Positions 41,092-54,399 of a DNA stretch of 64,000 bases are shown one piece after another. Under the pieces are notes generated by a model. The model saw only the letters and a list, made by a program, of their open reading frames with translations. It had not been told where the DNA came from and ran no database searches. The translations under genes and the position numbers were made by a program. Position 1 is the first letter of the stretch. Each line of letters opens with the position of its first letter. Source of the DNA: Kitasatospora viridis (lineage in GTDB: Bacteria > Actinomycetota > Actinomycetes > Streptomycetales > Streptomycetaceae); NCBI RefSeq assembly GCF_007829815.1, contig NZ_VIWT01000001.1:62001-126000 (forward strand), in the 5' to 3' direction.

Positions 41092-41127
41092 CGGCGGTGG
41101 CCGCCCCCGAGGGGACGGCCACCGCCG
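41092..41127 (-). terminator. metK terminator
   Basis: A 12-bp perfect stem CGGCGGTGGCCG with complement, extended by CCCC/GGGG inside the loop, is followed on the minus strand by GTTTTCC. It lies just past the metK stop. Confidence 0.8.
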
Positions 41128-41142
41128 CACGCGCTCTCAACC

Positions 41143-42336
<1,194 letters not shown>

Positions 42337-42392
42337 AGCGCTCCCTGGGGTTGCAGCGGCTGCTGACTGAATGCACTTCCGGCCGGGGCCGG

Positions 42393-42446
42393 GGCATCCG
42401 GAAAGACTTGATGCCTGGAGTGTAACGGTCAGCTATCGCCCTTCAA
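42393..42446 (-). promoter_or_regulatory. metK promoter and leader hairpin
   Basis: On the minus strand TTGAAG (42446-42441) and TACACT (42424-42419) are 16 nt apart. The transcript would then begin with GGCATC-N11-GATGCC (42415-42393), a hairpin. It does not match a SAM riboswitch class I know. Confidence 0.45.
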
Positions 42447-42476
42447 CACTCTCCGCGGGATTCGGGCCAGCCTGTC

Positions 42477-43715
42477 TCAATCCGTGAGAGGGCGGGTGCC
42501 GAACCGTGCCGCCACCTGGTCCCAGACCAGGTCGGCGAGCTGCTCCTTCGAACCCAGCGGAACCGGCACCTCGGCCCCGTCGGCGGCCAGCAGCACCGCC
42601 TCGTTGCTGTCCGTGCCGAAGACCTTGTCCTCGCCGACCTCGTTGACGACCAGCAGGTCGCAGCCCTTCCGGGCGAGCTTGGCCCGGCCGTTCTCCAGCA
42701 CCCGGTCGGTCTCGGCGGCGAAGCCGACCACCAGTTGGGACGGGTGTGTCCGGTGCGCGCTGAGTTCCGCCAGGATGTCGGGGTTGCGGACCAGCGCGAC
42801 CGGCGCCGGCTCCTCCCCCTCGACCTTCTTGATCTTGCCGGCGGCGTACACGGCGGGGCGGAAATCAGCCACCGCGGCCGCCATCACCACCACGTCCGCG
42901 TCGGCGGCGGCCTTGACCGCGGCCTCGCGCAGCTCCAGCGCGCTGGTGACGCGCACCACGTCGACCCCGGCCGGGTCCGGCAGTTCGACGTTGGCCGCCA
43001 GCAGCGTCACCCGGGCACCGCGCGCGGCGGCGGTGACGGCCAGCGCGTAACCCTGCTTGCCGGAGGAGCGGTTGCCGAGGAAGCGCACCGGGTCCAGCGC
43101 CTCCCGGGTGCCGCCGGCCGAGACCACCACGTGCCGGCCGGCCAGGTCGGCCGCCCCCGCGCCGCGGGCGAGCACCCGGCGGCAGGCGGCGAAGATCGCG
43201 TCCGGGTCGGGCAGCCGGCCCTTGCCGGTGTCCTTGCCGGTCAGCCGGCCCACCGCGGGCTCCAGCACCACGGCGCCGCGCCGGCGCAGCGTGGCGACGT
43301 TCTCCTGGGTGGCCGGGTGCTCCCACATCTCGGTGTGCATGGCCGGCGCGAAGACCACCGGGCAGCGGGCGGTCAGCAGGGTGTTGGTGAGCAGGTCGTC
43401 GGCCATCCCGTGGGCGGCCTTGGCCAGCAGGTCGGCGGTGGCCGGGGCGACCACCACCAGGTCGGCGCCCTGCCCGATCCGCACGTGCGGCACCTCGTGC
43501 ACCCGGTCCCAGGTCTCGGTGGCGGCCGGCCGGCCGGAGAGCGCGGCCCAGGTCGCCTCGCCGACGAAGTGCAGCGCGGCGGCGGTCGGCACCACGGTCA
43601 CCTGGTGGCCCGACTCGGTGAACCGGCGCAGCAGCTCGCAGGCCTTGTAGGCGGCGATCCCGCCGCTGACGCCGAGCACCACCTGCGGCCGGACCTGGGG
43701 CGAAGTCTCACTCAT
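42477..43715 (-). CDS. coaBC: Bifunctional phosphopantothenoylcysteine decarboxylase/synthetase
   Basis: 412 aa. The CoaC flavoprotein half (1-185) starts VVLGVSGGIAAYKACELLRRF and has His in PHVRIGQGADLVVVAPATANL-like PATADLLAK and the PAMHTEMW loop. The CoaB half has VSAGGTREALDPVRFLGNRSSGKQGYAL and KIKK (AAGKIKKVEG), the CTP/substrate site. It catalyses two steps of coenzyme A synthesis. ATG 43715 is chosen because TAGGGT lies exactly 7 nt upstream (leaderless); GTG 43724 in the same frame is less likely. Confidence 0.95.
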   Translation of the reverse strand: MSETSPQVRPQVVLGVSGGIAAYKACELLRRFTESGHQVTVVPTAAALHFVGEATWAALSGRPAATETWDRVHEVPHVRIGQGADLVVVAPATADLLAKAAHGMADDLLTNTLLTARCPVVFAPAMHTEMWEHPATQENVATLRRRGAVVLEPAVGRLTGKDTGKGRLPDPDAIFAACRRVLARGAGAADLAGRHVVVSAGGTREALDPVRFLGNRSSGKQGYALAVTAAARGARVTLLAANVELPDPAGVDVVRVTSALELREAAVKAAADADVVVMAAAVADFRPAVYAAGKIKKVEGEEPAPVALVRNPDILAELSAHRTHPSQLVVGFAAETDRVLENGRAKLARKGCDLLVVNEVGEDKVFGTDSNEAVLLAADGAEVPVPLGSKEQLADLVWDQVAARFGTRPLTD

Positions 43716-43722
43716 GGGGGAC

Positions 43723-43728
43723 ACCCTA
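43723..43728 (-). promoter_or_regulatory. -10 element of the leaderless coaBC promoter
   Basis: TAGGGT on the minus strand is followed by 7 nt and then the ATG of coaBC. Confidence 0.5.
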
Positions 43729-43746
43729 GACCGCCCGGAACGCCAA

Positions 43747-43776
43747 AGGGCCCACCGGACTGGTCCGGTGGGCCCT
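43747..43776 (-). terminator. rpoZ terminator
   Basis: A perfect 14-bp stem (AGGGCCCACCGGAC and complement) with a 2-nt gap lies between rpoZ and the coaBC promoter. Confidence 0.8.
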
Positions 43777-43795
43777 CTGAAAGGCCGTCAGGCAG

Positions 43796-43811
43796 CTGAC
43801 GCAGCCGTCAG
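43796..43811. repeat. Short palindrome CTGACG-N4-CGTCAG over the rpoZ stop
   Basis: The 6-bp arms flank CAGC and include the rpoZ stop codon (TCA, 43808-43810). It is related in form to the TGACGGTGCGTCA motif found at other gene ends. Confidence 0.5.
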
Positions 43812-44074
43812 GCGACGTCGGTCGCCTCGGCGGTCAGCATGCCGGCGTTGATCTCGCGCAGCGCGATCGACAGCGGCTTCTCGTGCACGTGGGTGTCGAC
43901 CAGCGGGCCGACGTACTCCAGCAGGCCCTCGCCCAGCTGCGAGTAGTAGGCGTTGATCTGGCGAGCACGCTTGGCCGCGTAGATCACCAGGCTGTACTTG
44001 GAGTCCGTGGCCTCAAGCAGCTCGTCGATCGGCGGGTTGATGATGCCCTCGGGCGCGGTCATGGAAGAGGACAC
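43808..44074 (-). CDS. rpoZ: RNA polymerase omega subunit
   Basis: 88 aa from GTG 44074 ([21 protein letters not shown]), with GGAAGG 9 nt upstream. It matches the streptomycete omega sequence almost residue for residue ([52 protein letters not shown]). It is the assembly and stability subunit of RNA polymerase. It lies 34 nt after gmk, so the two form one transcript that ends at the hairpin. Confidence 0.96.
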   Translation of the reverse strand: MSSSMTAPEGIINPPIDELLEATDSKYSLVIYAAKRARQINAYYSQLGEGLLEYVGPLVDTHVHEKPLSIALREINAGMLTAEATDVA

Positions 44075-44108
44075 GCGAAAACCTTCCGAAAGGGTGGAAA
44101 ACAAAAGG

Positions 44109-44666
44109 TCAGACTACACCGAGCAAGGCTAGCAGCTCGCTCGCCACCTGCTCGACGGAGGTGTTGACCAGGGTCGTGTCGAACTCCGGCTCGGCGGCCA
44201 GCTCGACCCGGGCGGCGGCCAGCCGCTCGTCGATGACCTCCTGCGGCTCGGTGCCCCGGCCGGTGAGCCGGCGGACCAGCTCCTCCCAGCTCGGCGGGGC
44301 GAGGAAGACCAGCTGCGCATCCGGCATGGACTCGCGCACCTGCCGGGCGCCTTCCAGCTCGATCTCCAGCAGCACCGGCTCGCCCCGGTCCAGCCGCTCC
44401 TGCACCGCGGACCGCGGGGTGCCGTACCGGTTCCCGGCGAAGGTGGCCGACTCCAGCAGTTCGCCGTTGGCGACCAGCTTGTCGAACTCGTCGTGGTCGA
44501 CGAAGTAGTAGTGCACCCCGTTCTGCTCGCCGGGGCGCGGTCGCCGGGTGGTCACCGAGACCGAGAGCCAGACCTCGGGGTGCTGCTGCCTCATATGAGC
44601 GACGACCGTGCTCTTGCCGACCCCCGAAGGGCCGGAGAGCACGGTCAGCCGCGGACGTTCACTCAT
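44109..44666 (-). CDS. gmk: Guanylate kinase
   Basis: 185 aa from ATG 44666. P-loop GPSGVGKST (about 11-19), the GMP-binding [19 protein letters not shown] and the LID region are present. It makes GDP from GMP. A GATAAT hexamer lies 6 nt before the ATG, so the start codon is probably also the transcript start (leaderless). Confidence 0.95.
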   Translation of the reverse strand: MSERPRLTVLSGPSGVGKSTVVAHMRQQHPEVWLSVSVTTRRPRPGEQNGVHYYFVDHDEFDKLVANGELLESATFAGNRYGTPRSAVQERLDRGEPVLLEIELEGARQVRESMPDAQLVFLAPPSWEELVRRLTGRGTEPQEVIDERLAAARVELAAEPEFDTTLVNTSVEQVASELLALLGVV

Positions 44667-44672
44667 GCACCG

Positions 44673-44678
44673 ATTATC
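44673..44678 (-). promoter_or_regulatory. -10 element of the leaderless gmk promoter
   Basis: GATAAT on the minus strand, six bases before the gmk ATG. Confidence 0.5.
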
Positions 44679-44828
44679 CCGGATCCTGGACGGTTCCGAG
44701 ACCACCCCCCGGGGTCGCTCCACGATCCGCTCCCGAGCTGCGGGCGGGTGCCGCCTCGTTCCTCGGCGACCCCCACCCTCCGCTCGCTCGCGGCTCGCCC
44801 GCTCACCGGGGTTTTGGCAGCGGTCGCG

Positions 44829-45155
44829 TCAGGACGCGGTGCCGCCGAACTCGCGCTCCAGCGAGGCGATCTGGTTGGTACCGAGACCGCGCACGCGACG
44901 GCTCTCACTGATGCCGAGGCGCTCCATGATCTGCTTGGCGCGGACCTTGCCGACGCCCGGAAGGCTCTCCAGCAGCGCGGAGACCTTCATCTTGCCGATG
45001 ACCTCGTTCTCGTTCTTGCCGGCCTTGATGACCTCGTGCAAGGACGCGCCCGAGTGCTTGAGCCGGTTCTTCACCTCGGCGCGCTCCCGGCGAGCCTCGG
45101 CGGCCTTGGCCAGCGCGGCGGAGCGCTGTTCAGGGGTAAGGGGCGGAAGAGCCAC
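44829..45155 (-). CDS. mihF: Integration host factor, actinobacterial type (sIHF/MihF)
   Basis: 108 aa from GTG 45155 (VALPPLTPEQR), with GAGGTGA upstream. It is almost the same as the S. coelicolor sIHF: a long N-terminal helix (RAEVKNRLKHSGASLHEVIK) and a helix-two-turn-helix (MKVSALLESLPGVGKVRAKQIMERLGI) that binds DNA without sequence preference. It is a nucleoid protein affecting development and antibiotic production. It has its own promoter and the upstream pyrF transcript is terminated before it. Confidence 0.95.
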   Translation of the reverse strand: MALPPLTPEQRSAALAKAAEARRERAEVKNRLKHSGASLHEVIKAGKNENEVIGKMKVSALLESLPGVGKVRAKQIMERLGISESRRVRGLGTNQIASLEREFGGTAS

Positions 45156-45249
45156 GCCGTTCACCTCAGGGTCTGGAAGGAATTGAAGTGCTAGGACATT
45201 GGTCGAACCAGGGGCCTGCCATTGCCTGTTGGGGCGATGACCGCAGAGG

Positions 45250-45278
45250 AACCTAGCCGCTCTGACCTGCGAGAGCAA
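45250..45278 (-). promoter_or_regulatory. mihF promoter
   Basis: On the minus strand TTGCTC (45278-45273) and TAGGTT (45255-45250) are 17 nt apart, about 95 nt before the mihF start. Confidence 0.5.
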
Positions 45279-45353
45279 CGAGGAACCGCCCGCCTTGGGC
45301 ACCTACCGCCGGACACTACCCGCATTGCGCGCCCGCGTCAGGAAAAGAAGCAG

Positions 45354-45389
45354 AAAAGTCCTGGTCAGCACAGGTAGGCCAGGACTTTT
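45354..45389. terminator. AAAAGTCCTGG hairpin between mihF and pyrF
   Basis: An 11-bp perfect stem with a 14-nt loop, symmetric in A/T ends (AAAA...TTTT), so it can terminate in either direction. Confidence 0.65.
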
Positions 45390-45395
45390 CGGTAG

Positions 45396-45415
45396 AAAAC
45401 GGCCCGGTTTGGGCC
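45396..45415 (-). terminator. pyrF terminator
   Basis: GGCCC-N5-GGGCC (45401-45415) is followed on the minus strand by GTTTTC (45400-45395), immediately past the pyrF stop. Confidence 0.65.
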
Positions 45416-45422
45416 CTCCTGA

Positions 45423-46253
45423 TCAGCCGAGTGTGACAGCCCTCACATCGTCGACGAACCGCTGCGCGGCCTCCCGCAGACCCGTCACGGACGGTCCGTG
45501 CTTGAGCACGTCCCGGCTCACGCTCGGGACCACCGCCGGCACCGAGGCGCCGAACACCCGCGGCAGGTCGGCCATCGTGGCCCCCTGCGCGCCGACCCCG
45601 GGGGCCAGCAGCGGGCCGTTGATCGCCAGGTCCGCGCCCGCGTCGGCCAGCGTCGCGCCGACCACCGCGCCGAACGAACCCAGCGGCTGCGCACCGGCGT
45701 TCTCCGCCGCCAGCCGGTTCAGCACCTGCTGGGCCACGCTCACCCCGTCCGGGCCGGTGGCGCGCTGCACCTCGAAGCCCTCCGGGTTGGAGGTCAGGGC
45801 CAGCGCGAAGAGGCCGCAGCCGTGCTCGCGGGCCAGGTCCACGGCCGGCTGAAGCGAGCCGAAGCCCAGGTAGGGGCTGACCGTGAGGGCGTCCGAGAAG
45901 AGCGGGCTGTCCGGGGTCAGGAACGCCTCGGCGTAGGCGGCCATGGTGGAGCCGATGTCGCCGCGCTTGGCGTCCATGACCACCAGCGCGCCGGCCGCCC
46001 GGGCCTCGGCCACGGTGCGCTCCAGCACCGCGACGCCCTTGCTGCCGAACCGCTCGAAGAAGGCGGCCTGCGGCTTCAGCACGGCCACCCGGTCGGCCAG
46101 GGCCTCGACCACGGTGCGGCTGAAGGTCTCCAGGCCGGCCAGGTCGTCGCCCAGGCCCCAGGCGGAGAGCAGCGCGGCGTGCGGGTCGATGCCGACGCAG
46201 AGCTGGCCGCGCTCGGCCATCGCGTGGTGCAGGCGGGTACCGAACGAGATCAT
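45423..46253 (-). CDS. pyrF: Orotidine 5'-phosphate decarboxylase
   Basis: 276 aa from ATG 46253, with GAAGGA 5 nt upstream; a GTG at 46265 is the alternative. It is of the long actinobacterial (type 2) family: VGIDPHAALLSAWG, VVMDAKRGDIGSTMAAYAEAFL with the Asp-Lys catalytic pair, and QGATMADLPRVFG. It makes UMP from OMP, the last pyrimidine de novo step. It is 8 nt after the class 1B pyrD stop. Confidence 0.95.
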   Translation of the reverse strand: MISFGTRLHHAMAERGQLCVGIDPHAALLSAWGLGDDLAGLETFSRTVVEALADRVAVLKPQAAFFERFGSKGVAVLERTVAEARAAGALVVMDAKRGDIGSTMAAYAEAFLTPDSPLFSDALTVSPYLGFGSLQPAVDLAREHGCGLFALALTSNPEGFEVQRATGPDGVSVAQQVLNRLAAENAGAQPLGSFGAVVGATLADAGADLAINGPLLAPGVGAQGATMADLPRVFGASVPAVVPSVSRDVLKHGPSVTGLREAAQRFVDDVRAVTLG

Positions 46254-46261
46254 GACTTCCT

Positions 46262-47224
46262 TCACTGGTTGCCGCGGTGGGCGTACCCCACCGCGTCGGT
46301 GTACTTGGCGAACCCCCGGGCGGCGAGCAGGGCCCGCAGTTCGTCGAGGATCCGCAGGGGTGCGGCCGGGTCGTGGAAGAGCGCGCTGCCGACCGCCACG
46401 CCGCTCGCCCCGGCCAGGGTGAGCTCCAGCGCGTCCCGGCCGGTGCCGACGCCGCCCATGCCGAGGATCGGCACCGGGGCCATCCGGCCGGCCAGCATCG
46501 CGGCGTGCACCTGGTAGACGCAGCGCACCGCGATCGGGCGCAGCGCCGGGCCGGAGAGCCCGCCGGTGGTGCCGGCCAGCGCCGGTCGCAGGGTGTCGGT
46601 GTCGATCGCCATGCCCAGCGCGGTGTTGATCATTGACAGTCCGTCAGCCCCGGCCCGGACGCAGGCAGCGGCCACGTCGGTGATCGAGGCGACGTCCGGG
46701 GAGAGCTTGGCGTAGACCGGCAGCGCGGGGTCGGTGACCGCCCGGACGGCCCGCACCACGTCGTAGCTGATCGCCGGGTTGGCGGCGAACAGCAGGCCCC
46801 GGTCGGCGGTGTTGGGGCAGGAGATGTTGAGCTCCACCCCGGCCACCCCGGGCCGTCCGTTCAGCCGCTCGGCGAGGCCGGCGAACTCCTCCAGCCGCTC
46901 CCCCGCGACCGAGACCAGCACCCGGGCGCCGCGCTCGGCCAGCCAGGGCAGTTCGTCGCCCAGGAAGGCGTCGATGCCGCAGCCCTGCAGGCCGATCGCG
47001 TTGAGCAGCCCGGCGGGCGTCTCGGCGAGCCGGGGGGTGGCCAGGCCGGCCCGGGGTTCGGCCATCACGGTCCGGGTGGTGATCGTGCCGAGCGCGTCCA
47101 GCGGCACGAACCTGGCCAGCTCGCGCCCGTAGCCGGCGCAGCCGGCGGCGGTGCTGAGCGGGTTGGGCAGGGTGGTGCCGCCGAGCGGGGCGGTGAGGTC
47201 CACGTCCTCGGGGCGCGGGTTCAC
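46262..47224 (-). CDS. pyrD: Dihydroorotate dehydrogenase, class 1B catalytic subunit
   Basis: 320 aa from GTG 47224, whose GTGA overlaps the pyrK stop. It is an FMN TIM barrel: LSTAAGCAGYGRE, LLNAIGLQGCGID, VELNISCPNT (class 1B active-site Cys rather than the Ser of class 2), VYAKLSPDVASITDVA, ISMINT-like LSMINTALGMAID and the FMN-phosphate site ILGMGGVGTGRDALE. Together with PyrK it should oxidise dihydroorotate using NAD. A membrane-type (class 2) enzyme lies just upstream in the same direction. Confidence 0.92.
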   Translation of the reverse strand: MNPRPEDVDLTAPLGGTTLPNPLSTAAGCAGYGRELARFVPLDALGTITTRTVMAEPRAGLATPRLAETPAGLLNAIGLQGCGIDAFLGDELPWLAERGARVLVSVAGERLEEFAGLAERLNGRPGVAGVELNISCPNTADRGLLFAANPAISYDVVRAVRAVTDPALPVYAKLSPDVASITDVAAACVRAGADGLSMINTALGMAIDTDTLRPALAGTTGGLSGPALRPIAVRCVYQVHAAMLAGRMAPVPILGMGGVGTGRDALELTLAGASGVAVGSALFHDPAAPLRILDELRALLAARGFAKYTDAVGYAHRGNQ

Positions 47225-48087
47225 CGGGCCGCCCCCGCACCGTCCAGGTCGGCCGGCACGGTGCCGATCTGCTCCCAACGCACCTTGGTGCCGTCGAAGA
47301 CCGGGCCGTCGGCGCAGCCGCGGGCGAACCGGACCCGGCCGTCCGCGCCGACCACCGGCAGCACGCAGCTCAGGCAGCTGCCGGTGGCGCAGACGGCAGC
47401 CTGCGGCACGGCGGTGTGGCAGCGCACCGACCGCTCGGCGGCGGTCCGGGCGGCGGCGGCCAGCGTGCGCCGGCCGCCGGCCGCGTAGAGCACGGTGGCG
47501 CCGATCGCCTCGACGGCCTGGGCGAGGACGCTGGGCGAGTGGGGTCCCCCGCCCCCGGCCGGGGGGTCGGTGACCCGGCCGGCCAGCCCGGCCGAGCCGT
47601 CCTCGGTGAGCACCAGCACGTCCGGGGTGAGCACCTGCGCCCGTTCCACGCCGTACAGCCGGTCGGCGCTCGGCGCGCCGAGCACGAAGCCGATCCGGCA
47701 GCCGCGGCGCAGGAGTTCGGCGCCGAGCTCCAGCAGCGGCCCGGCGGCGGCCTGTTCGCCGACCAGCAGGGCGGCGGCCGGGCCGTCGGGCAGCGGGAAG
47801 GGGGTGCCGAGCGGGGCGATCAGGTCCAGCTCGGTGGCCTTCTCGGCGACGGCGGGGTCGTCGGCCGGGAGCACCAGCTCGACGGTGCCGGCCGCCGGGT
47901 CGGCCCGGTGCACGGGGTGGGCCCGGCGCAGCAGCCGCGGGGCGCCGGCCCCGCCGACGGCGAGCGCGGCGAGGTGGCCGGGCCGGACCCGCCGGGGCAC
48001 TCCGGGCGCCCGGAGCACCAGTCGCCGGTAGGCGCCTTCGGGGTGGTCGGCGAGCACCTCGGCCCGCAACTGGAGGGGGTTGGCCAT
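47221..48087 (-). CDS. pyrK: Dihydroorotate dehydrogenase electron-transfer subunit
   Basis: 288 aa from ATG 48087. It is of the ferredoxin-reductase family with an FAD domain (RPGHLAALAVG) and an NAD domain (ALLVGEQAAAGPLLELGAEL). The C-terminal 2Fe-2S site is CATGSCLSCVLPVVG then RGCADGPVFDG, with four Cys spaced as in PyrK. Some positions that usually bind FAD (RPxS) read RRAHPVHRAD, so the N-terminal half is divergent. It passes electrons from the class 1B PyrD to NAD. Confidence 0.9.
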   Translation of the reverse strand: MANPLQLRAEVLADHPEGAYRRLVLRAPGVPRRVRPGHLAALAVGGAGAPRLLRRAHPVHRADPAAGTVELVLPADDPAVAEKATELDLIAPLGTPFPLPDGPAAALLVGEQAAAGPLLELGAELLRRGCRIGFVLGAPSADRLYGVERAQVLTPDVLVLTEDGSAGLAGRVTDPPAGGGGPHSPSVLAQAVEAIGATVLYAAGGRRTLAAAARTAAERSVRCHTAVPQAAVCATGSCLSCVLPVVGADGRVRFARGCADGPVFDGTKVRWEQIGTVPADLDGAGAAR

Positions 48088-48174
48088 GCCTGGGCACCTT
48101 TCGCCGTTCCGTGCGGCCCGTTCGCCGTCGCACTCTCGCAGACCGCTCGGGCCGTCGTCCCATCACCCCCCAAA

Positions 48175-48191
48175 TCTGACATATGGTCAGA
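48175..48191. promoter_or_regulatory. Inverted repeat TCTGAC-ATATG-GTCAGA upstream of pyrK
   Basis: A perfect 6-bp inverted repeat in the 122-nt gap between the class 2 pyrD stop and pyrK start. It may be an operator that lets pyrK-pyrD-pyrF be controlled apart from the upstream genes. Confidence 0.45.
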
Positions 48192-48209
48192 CAAGCATCT
48201 CCGCGCTTC

Positions 48210-49304
48210 TCAGGCCCCCGCCCCGACCGCCTCGTCGATCGAGCGGTAGCCGTGCTCGCGCAGCCGGGCCGACAGGCCCTTGTGCACCCGGCGCATCCAG
48301 AACGGGCCCTGGTAGATGAAGGCGCTGTAGCCCTGCACCAGGTCGGCCCCGGCCAGGATCCGCTGCCAGGCGTCCTCGGCGGTCTCGATGCCGCCCACCG
48401 AGACCAGCACCAGCCGGCCCTCGGTGCGCCGCCGCAGCCGCCGCAGCACCTCCAGCGAGCGGTCCTTCAGCGGCGCGCCGGAGAGCCCGCCCATCCCGAT
48501 CGCCTCCACCTCGGCAGCCGGCGCCCGCAGGCCCTCGCGCCCGATCGTGGTGTTGGTCGCGATGATCCCCTCCAGGCCCAGCTCCAGGGCCAGGTCGGCG
48601 ACCGCGTCCACGTCCTCGTCCGCCAGGTCGGGGGCGATCTTCACCAGCAGCGGCACGTGGTGCGGGGTGGACCGGTCGGCGGCCTCCCGGACGGCGGTCA
48701 GCAGCGGCCGCAGCACCGAAACGGCCTGCAGGTTGCGCAGCCCGGGGGTGTTCGGCGAGGAGACGTTGACCACCAGGTAGTCGGCGTGCACGGCGAGGCG
48801 CTCGGTGCTCTTCACGTAGTCGGCGACCGCGTCGGCCTCCTCGACCAGCTTGGTCTTGCCGATGTTCACCCCGACCACCGGGGACATCGAGCCGCGCTGA
48901 CGCTGCGCCAGCCGGGCCGCGATCCGGGCCGAGCCCTGGTTGTTGAAGCCCATCCGGTTGATCAGCGCGCGGTCCTCGACCAGCCGGAACAGCCGCGGGG
49001 CCGGGTTGCCGGGCTGCGGCTCGCCGGTCACCGTGCCGATCTCGACGTAGTCGAAGCCGAGCATCGCCAGGCCGTCGATCCCGACCGCGTTCTTGTCGAA
49101 GCCGGCGCCGAGGCCGAACGGGCCGGGCAGGTCCAGGCCGAGCGCCCCGGTGCGCAGCGCCTTGTCGCGGGGGGCCAGCACCAGCGCCACCAGCTGCCGC
49201 AGCCCGGGCACCGAGGCGGCCAGCCGGATCCAGAAGAAGGCCAGGTGGTGGGCCTTCTCGGGGTCCATCTTCCGGAAGACCAGGTTGAACAGGATCTTGT
49301 ACAC
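48210..49304 (-). CDS. pyrD: Dihydroorotate dehydrogenase (quinone), class 2
   Basis: 364 aa from ATG 49304. The N-terminal 40 residues ([23 protein letters not shown]) form the membrane-associating helical cap of class 2 enzymes. The core has [32 protein letters not shown] with the catalytic Ser, [11 protein letters not shown] and [10 protein letters not shown]. It oxidises dihydroorotate with a quinone at the membrane. It is preceded by a strong hairpin past carB, so it may be read from partial read-through or its own promoter. Confidence 0.95.
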   Translation of the reverse strand: MYKILFNLVFRKMDPEKAHHLAFFWIRLAASVPGLRQLVALVLAPRDKALRTGALGLDLPGPFGLGAGFDKNAVGIDGLAMLGFDYVEIGTVTGEPQPGNPAPRLFRLVEDRALINRMGFNNQGSARIAARLAQRQRGSMSPVVGVNIGKTKLVEEADAVADYVKSTERLAVHADYLVVNVSSPNTPGLRNLQAVSVLRPLLTAVREAADRSTPHHVPLLVKIAPDLADEDVDAVADLALELGLEGIIATNTTIGREGLRAPAAEVEAIGMGGLSGAPLKDRSLEVLRRLRRRTEGRLVLVSVGGIETAEDAWQRILAGADLVQGYSAFIYQGPFWMRRVHKGLSARLREHGYRSIDEAVGAGA

Positions 49305-49320
49305 GGGGCTCCTCGCATGG

Positions 49321-49359
49321 GAAGGGGAGGCATCCGACGGAACTGGATGCCTCCCCTTC
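49321..49359 (-). terminator. carB terminator
   Basis: A perfect 15-bp stem (GAAGGGGAGGCATCC and complement) with a 9-nt loop lies 10 nt past the carB stop and before pyrD. Confidence 0.8.
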
Positions 49360-49368
49360 AGGATGGTT

Positions 49369-52669
<3,301 letters not shown>

Positions 52670-52677
<8 letters not shown>

Positions 52678-53827
52678 GCTGGCCCTCCATGAGCTGGACG
52701 AAACGGTCGAACAGGTAGGCCGCGTCGTGCGGACCGGCCGCCGCTTCGGGGTGGTACTGAACGCTGAACGCCGGGGTGTCCAGGCACTGCAGGCCCTCGA
52801 CCACGTCGTCGTTGAGGCAGACGTGGGAGACCTCGGCGCGGCCGAACGGGGTGTCGCTCACCCGGTCCAGCGGCGCCTCCACGGCGAACCCGTGGTTGTG
52901 CGCGGTCACCTCGACCTTGCCGGTGGTGCGGTCCTGCACCGGCTGGTTGATGCCGCGGTGGCCGTACTTGAGCTTGTAGGTGCCGAAGCCCAGCGCCCGG
53001 CCGAGGATCTGGTTGCCGAAGCAGATCCCGAAGAACGGGGTCCCCCGGCCCAGCACCTCGCGCAGCACGGCGACCTGGTGGTCGGCGGTGGCCGGGTCGC
53101 CCGGGCCGTTGGAGAAGAAGACGCCGTCCGGGTTGACCGCGTAGAGGTCCTCGGCGGTCGAGTTGGCCGGCAGCACGTGCACCTCGATGCCGCGCTCGGC
53201 CATCCGGTGCGGGGTCATGCCCTTGATGCCGAGGTCCACGGCGGCGACCGTGAACTTCTTCTCACCAATCGCCGGGACCACGTACGCCTCGGTGGTGGCG
53301 ACCTCGGCGCACAGGTCGGCGCCCTTCATCTCGGGCGCCCGCAGCACCCGCTCCAGCAGCTCGGCCGGCTCGGCCAGCCGCTCGCCGGAGAAGATGCCGA
53401 CCCGCATCGCACCGCGCTCGCGCAGGTGCCGGGTGAGCGCCCGGGTGTCGATGCCGCTGATCCCGACGATGCCCTGGGCCACCAGTTCCTCGTCGAGCGA
53501 GCGGGTGGCCCGCCAGTTCGAGGCGACCCGGGCGGGGTCGCGGACCACGTAGCCGGCCACCCAGATCTGCTTGGACTCGTCGTCCTCGTCGTTCCAGCCG
53601 GTGTTGCCGATCTGCGGGGCCGTCATGACCACCACCTGGCGGTGGTAGGACGGGTCGGTGAGGGTCTCCTGGTAGCCGGACATGCCGGTGTTGAAGACCG
53701 CCTCGCCGAAGGTCTCGCCGGTCGCGCCGTAGGCCTGACCGCGGAAGCTGCGACCGTCTTCCAGCACCAGCACGGCGGGCACGCGCTCGCGCCCGGGGCG
53801 CGGCGTGGTGGGGGCAGGTGCGGTCAT
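52670..53827 (-). CDS. carA: Carbamoyl-phosphate synthase small subunit
   Basis: 385 aa from ATG 53827. The N-terminal carA domain has [14 protein letters not shown] and [15 protein letters not shown]. The C-terminal class I glutamine amidotransferase has the nucleophile Cys in [19 protein letters not shown] as oxyanion loop and [12 protein letters not shown] with catalytic His and Glu. It supplies ammonia to CarB. The ATG overlaps the stop of the membrane-protein gene by 4 nt. Confidence 0.97.
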
Positions 53828-54399
53828 CGTGTTACGCCTTCCGTCTTCGTCGTACGTGTTGCTGTCGGTGGGTCAGCGAGGCCGTCCAGGGCGGTGACCC
53901 AGGCGGCGTGCTGCTCCGGTCGGTCCAGTCGGAAGCCGGATTCCAGCTCCTGCTCCCCGAGTCGCCAGCCGACCACCAGCAGGCCCGACGGGACCACCTT
54001 GCCGGCGATGCCGGAGTCGGTGCGGGCGCCGGTCAGCGCCTCGACCGGGATCCACAGGTCCCGGTCGCCGGGGCGCTCGACCTTGAGGCCCCGTTCGGTC
54101 AGGGTCAGCTCGGCCAGGCTGCGGGTGCCCAGGCCGTGGGCGACCACCCGGTCGAGCCAGTTCCCGGCGGTGGTGCTGCCGTGGTAGCGGCCGCTGCTCT
54201 CCAGGATGGGCGGCCCGGCCTCGGCCGGCACGGCGGGCAGGTCGGGCAGGTCGGACTGGAGGGTGCGGCGCCAGTTCCAGCCCTGGCGCATCAGCCAGTA
54301 GACCAGCGCCACCAGGATCAGCAGGCCGACGATCCAGCCGATGTGCGTGGGCCAGTCGTGGACCTTGGCCTTCTCCATCGCCAGCTGAGGGCTCGTCAC
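53824..54399 (-). CDS. Membrane-anchored PH-like protein embedded in the pyr operon
   Basis: 191 aa from ATG 54399, overlapping the pyrC stop by 4 nt. One hydrophobic helix ([20 protein letters not shown], about 18-37) is followed by a basic stop and a cytoplasmic domain of beta strands ([29 protein letters not shown]) resembling bacterial PH-like domains. No enzyme motif is seen. Streptomycetes keep a hypothetical gene at this site, so it may tether or regulate the pathway (inference). Confidence 0.85.
   Translation of the reverse strand: MTSPQLAMEKAKVHDWPTHIGWIVGLLILVALVYWLMRQGWNWRRTLQSDLPDLPAVPAEAGPPILESSGRYHGSTTAGNWLDRVVAHGLGTRSLAELTLTERGLKVERPGDRDLWIPVEALTGARTDSGIAGKVVPSGLLVVGWRLGEQELESGFRLDRPEQHAAWVTALDGLADPPTATRTTKTEGVTR

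Noticed and set aside
42337..42476. SAM riboswitch before metK
   Set aside because: Only one simple hairpin (GGCATC/GATGCC) is visible; the kink-turn, pseudoknot and other conserved parts of known SAM riboswitches were not found.
46262..48166. A 634-codon frame suggesting a PyrK-PyrD fusion
   Set aside because: PyrK is in another frame (47221-48087), and the GTGA overlap shows two separate proteins.
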